This document shows, piece after piece, positions 13,004-13,773 of a DNA stretch of 13,773 nt. Under the pieces are notes generated by a model. That model saw only the letters and a list, made by a program, of their open reading frames with translations. It was not told the DNA's origin and made no database searches. This DNA comes from Nitrosopolaris sp035691865. Its GTDB lineage: Archaea > Thermoproteota > Nitrososphaeria > Nitrososphaerales > Nitrososphaeraceae. Each line of letters starts with the position of its first letter. Position 1 is the first letter of the stretch. Position numbers and translations under genes: made by a program. The DNA is taken from assembly GCA_035691865.1 (NCBI GenBank), contig DASSIM010000040.1, positions 1 to 13,773 of the forward strand, in the 5' to 3' direction.

Positions 13004-13393
13004 TCATTTAGCAGTTTGATCCGCTTCAAAAATACCAAAGCCATTATTCTCTGTATCTGTGCATACCGCCATATAACCCATACCTGGCACGGGCGATTTT
13101 GGCATTATAACTTTCCCTCCTAACTGTTCCACTTTAGCAGAATATTCTTGAACTGATTTCACGTCAAAATAGTTTGTAAATCCTTGCTGTTGTGGCGATT
13201 GTCTTTTCATCATCCCTCCACCTATAGCCTTATTCCCTTTATCATCCACAGTTGATATCAACCAATACTCCATTCCTTCTGGAGTATCTGAACCAGACCA
13301 TTTATCGATCTTCCACCCAAACAATTCATTATAGAATTTTTTTGATCTTTCGATGTCATCTGAAGGAATTTCAAAATGTACTATAGTTGGCAA
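13004..13393 (-). CDS. VOC-superfamily (glyoxalase/bleomycin-resistance fold) protein
   Basis: The 129-residue protein carries two beta-alpha-beta-beta-beta modules typical of the vicinal oxygen chelate fold. It begins PTIVHFEIPSDDIERSKKFY, the family's first strand and helix, followed by NELFGWKIDKW. The second module starts near GFTNYFDVKSVQEYSAKVEQ, then LGGKVIMPKSPVPGMGYMAV, and ends GFGIFEADQTAK. One-domain members of this length pair as dimers and bind a metal or small ligand. The chemistry here (isomerase, lyase, dioxygenase or simple binding) cannot be assigned. H7 and E124 are plausible metal ligands by position. The start is TTG at 13393, since no ATG or GTG is nearby; a TATA-like box at 13411-13419 on the minus strand fits a leaderless message. 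Confidence 0.88.
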   Translation of the reverse strand: MPTIVHFEIPSDDIERSKKFYNELFGWKIDKWSGSDTPEGMEYWLISTVDDKGNKAIGGGMMKRQSPQQQGFTNYFDVKSVQEYSAKVEQLGGKVIMPKSPVPGMGYMAVCTDTENNGFGIFEADQTAK

Positions 13394-13410
13394 ATTTCTT
13401 ATTCACTACT

Positions 13411-13419
13411 TCTATATCC
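13411..13419 (-). promoter_or_regulatory. TATA-like box of the VOC gene
   Basis: The minus strand reads GGATATAGA, centred about 23-25 bases before the TTG at 13393, again suggesting a leaderless mRNA. Confidence 0.4.
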
Positions 13420-13668
13420 TGATAACTACGTAATAAAGCACATTGATTATAGAAACGTTACATTCAATCTAGCTTGAATATACTTCAGAGGTAAAACCAT
13501 TCTTCCACCGCAAAGTTGCATCCTACTCTGCTATCCTAGTTGGAAGGTGTTGCAATTTATTAATGAATGTACATCATCAAGGTCAGAAGCGAATCACAAG
13601 TGGTGCTACCTGCAACTGTTTTACCAACAGCTACAACTGCAATATACTTGGGTATATTTCCATTATTG

Positions 13669-13773
13669 TCATCTTTGCGTTTGAGATTGATTTTGAATTT
13701 GCGATGGTGCCCTTAGCGGTAATTGGAAGAAAGGAAATGCACCACTACCCAAAGCATAAGGCATTTGACCGTT
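13669..13773 (-). CDS. Possible C-terminal end of a protein cut by the window edge
   Basis: The minus frame open from 13773 reads NGQMPYALGSGAFPFFQLPL then RAPSQIQNQSQTQR and stops at 13669-13671. The Gln-rich tail is protein-like. Just past it, another minus frame reads KDDNNGNIPKYIAVVAVGKT then VAGSTTCDS, so the gene may be frameshifted. The plus strand is also open from ATG 13563 to the edge (70 codons, beginning MNVHHQGQKRI), which is a competing reading. I favour the minus frame weakly. The rest of 13394-13668 holds no supported gene. Confidence 0.3.
   Translation of the reverse strand, partial: NGQMPYALGSGAFPFFQLPLRAPSQIQNQSQTQR

Overview
The window reads as archaeal chromosome, most likely an ammonia-oxidising archaeon of the Nitrososphaerota (Nitrososphaera/Nitrosocosmicus-like). 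This is inferred from a two-ring CDC48/VAT-type AAA ATPase, stand-alone winged-helix proteins of the kind common in that group, a free-standing response regulator, AT-rich DNA, and many genes with a TATA-like box about 26 bases before the predicted start codon. Several starts are TTG or GTG. The species call cannot be proven from the sequence alone. I see no rRNA, tRNA or CRISPR array.

Layout. Bases 1-494 (-) hold a response regulator cut by the window edge, preceded on the same strand by a small winged-helix regulator (612-1052). A luciferase-like, probably F420-dependent oxidoreductase follows (1372-2319, -). It is divergent from a secreted Ser/Cys-rich protein (2512-2868, +), and a perfect 19-bp palindrome lies in the shared spacer. 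Bases 2869-5231 are a patchwork of small and broken genes: a 53-residue zinc-ribbon protein, a structured segment that may be a small RNA, a membrane-anchored extracytoplasmic protein, a Gly/Asn-rich ORF abutting a decayed IS110 transposase fragment, a small two-helix membrane protein, and a probable frameshifted gene.

Bases 5218-7953 (-) encode a large debranching-enzyme-like glycoside hydrolase, with three nested inverted repeats upstream. Then come a 51-residue protein and a 264-residue winged-helix-like protein, both (-). A second Ser/Cys-rich secreted protein (9474-9800, +), apparently related to the one at 2512, precedes the CDC48 ATPase (9990-12179, +). Beyond it lie a short secreted four-cysteine peptide whose frame begins with CTG (12362-12574, -), a membrane-helix ORF without a start codon, a VOC/glyoxalase-fold protein (13004-13393, -), and a possible partial gene at the right edge.

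The genes do not form one obvious pathway. Two themes stand out: a cluster of small exported cysteine-containing proteins, and regulators with dyad-symmetric DNA near their promoters. Signs of decay (IS110 remnant, frameshifts, starts missing) concentrate in 3.2-5.2 kb and beyond 12.6 kb.
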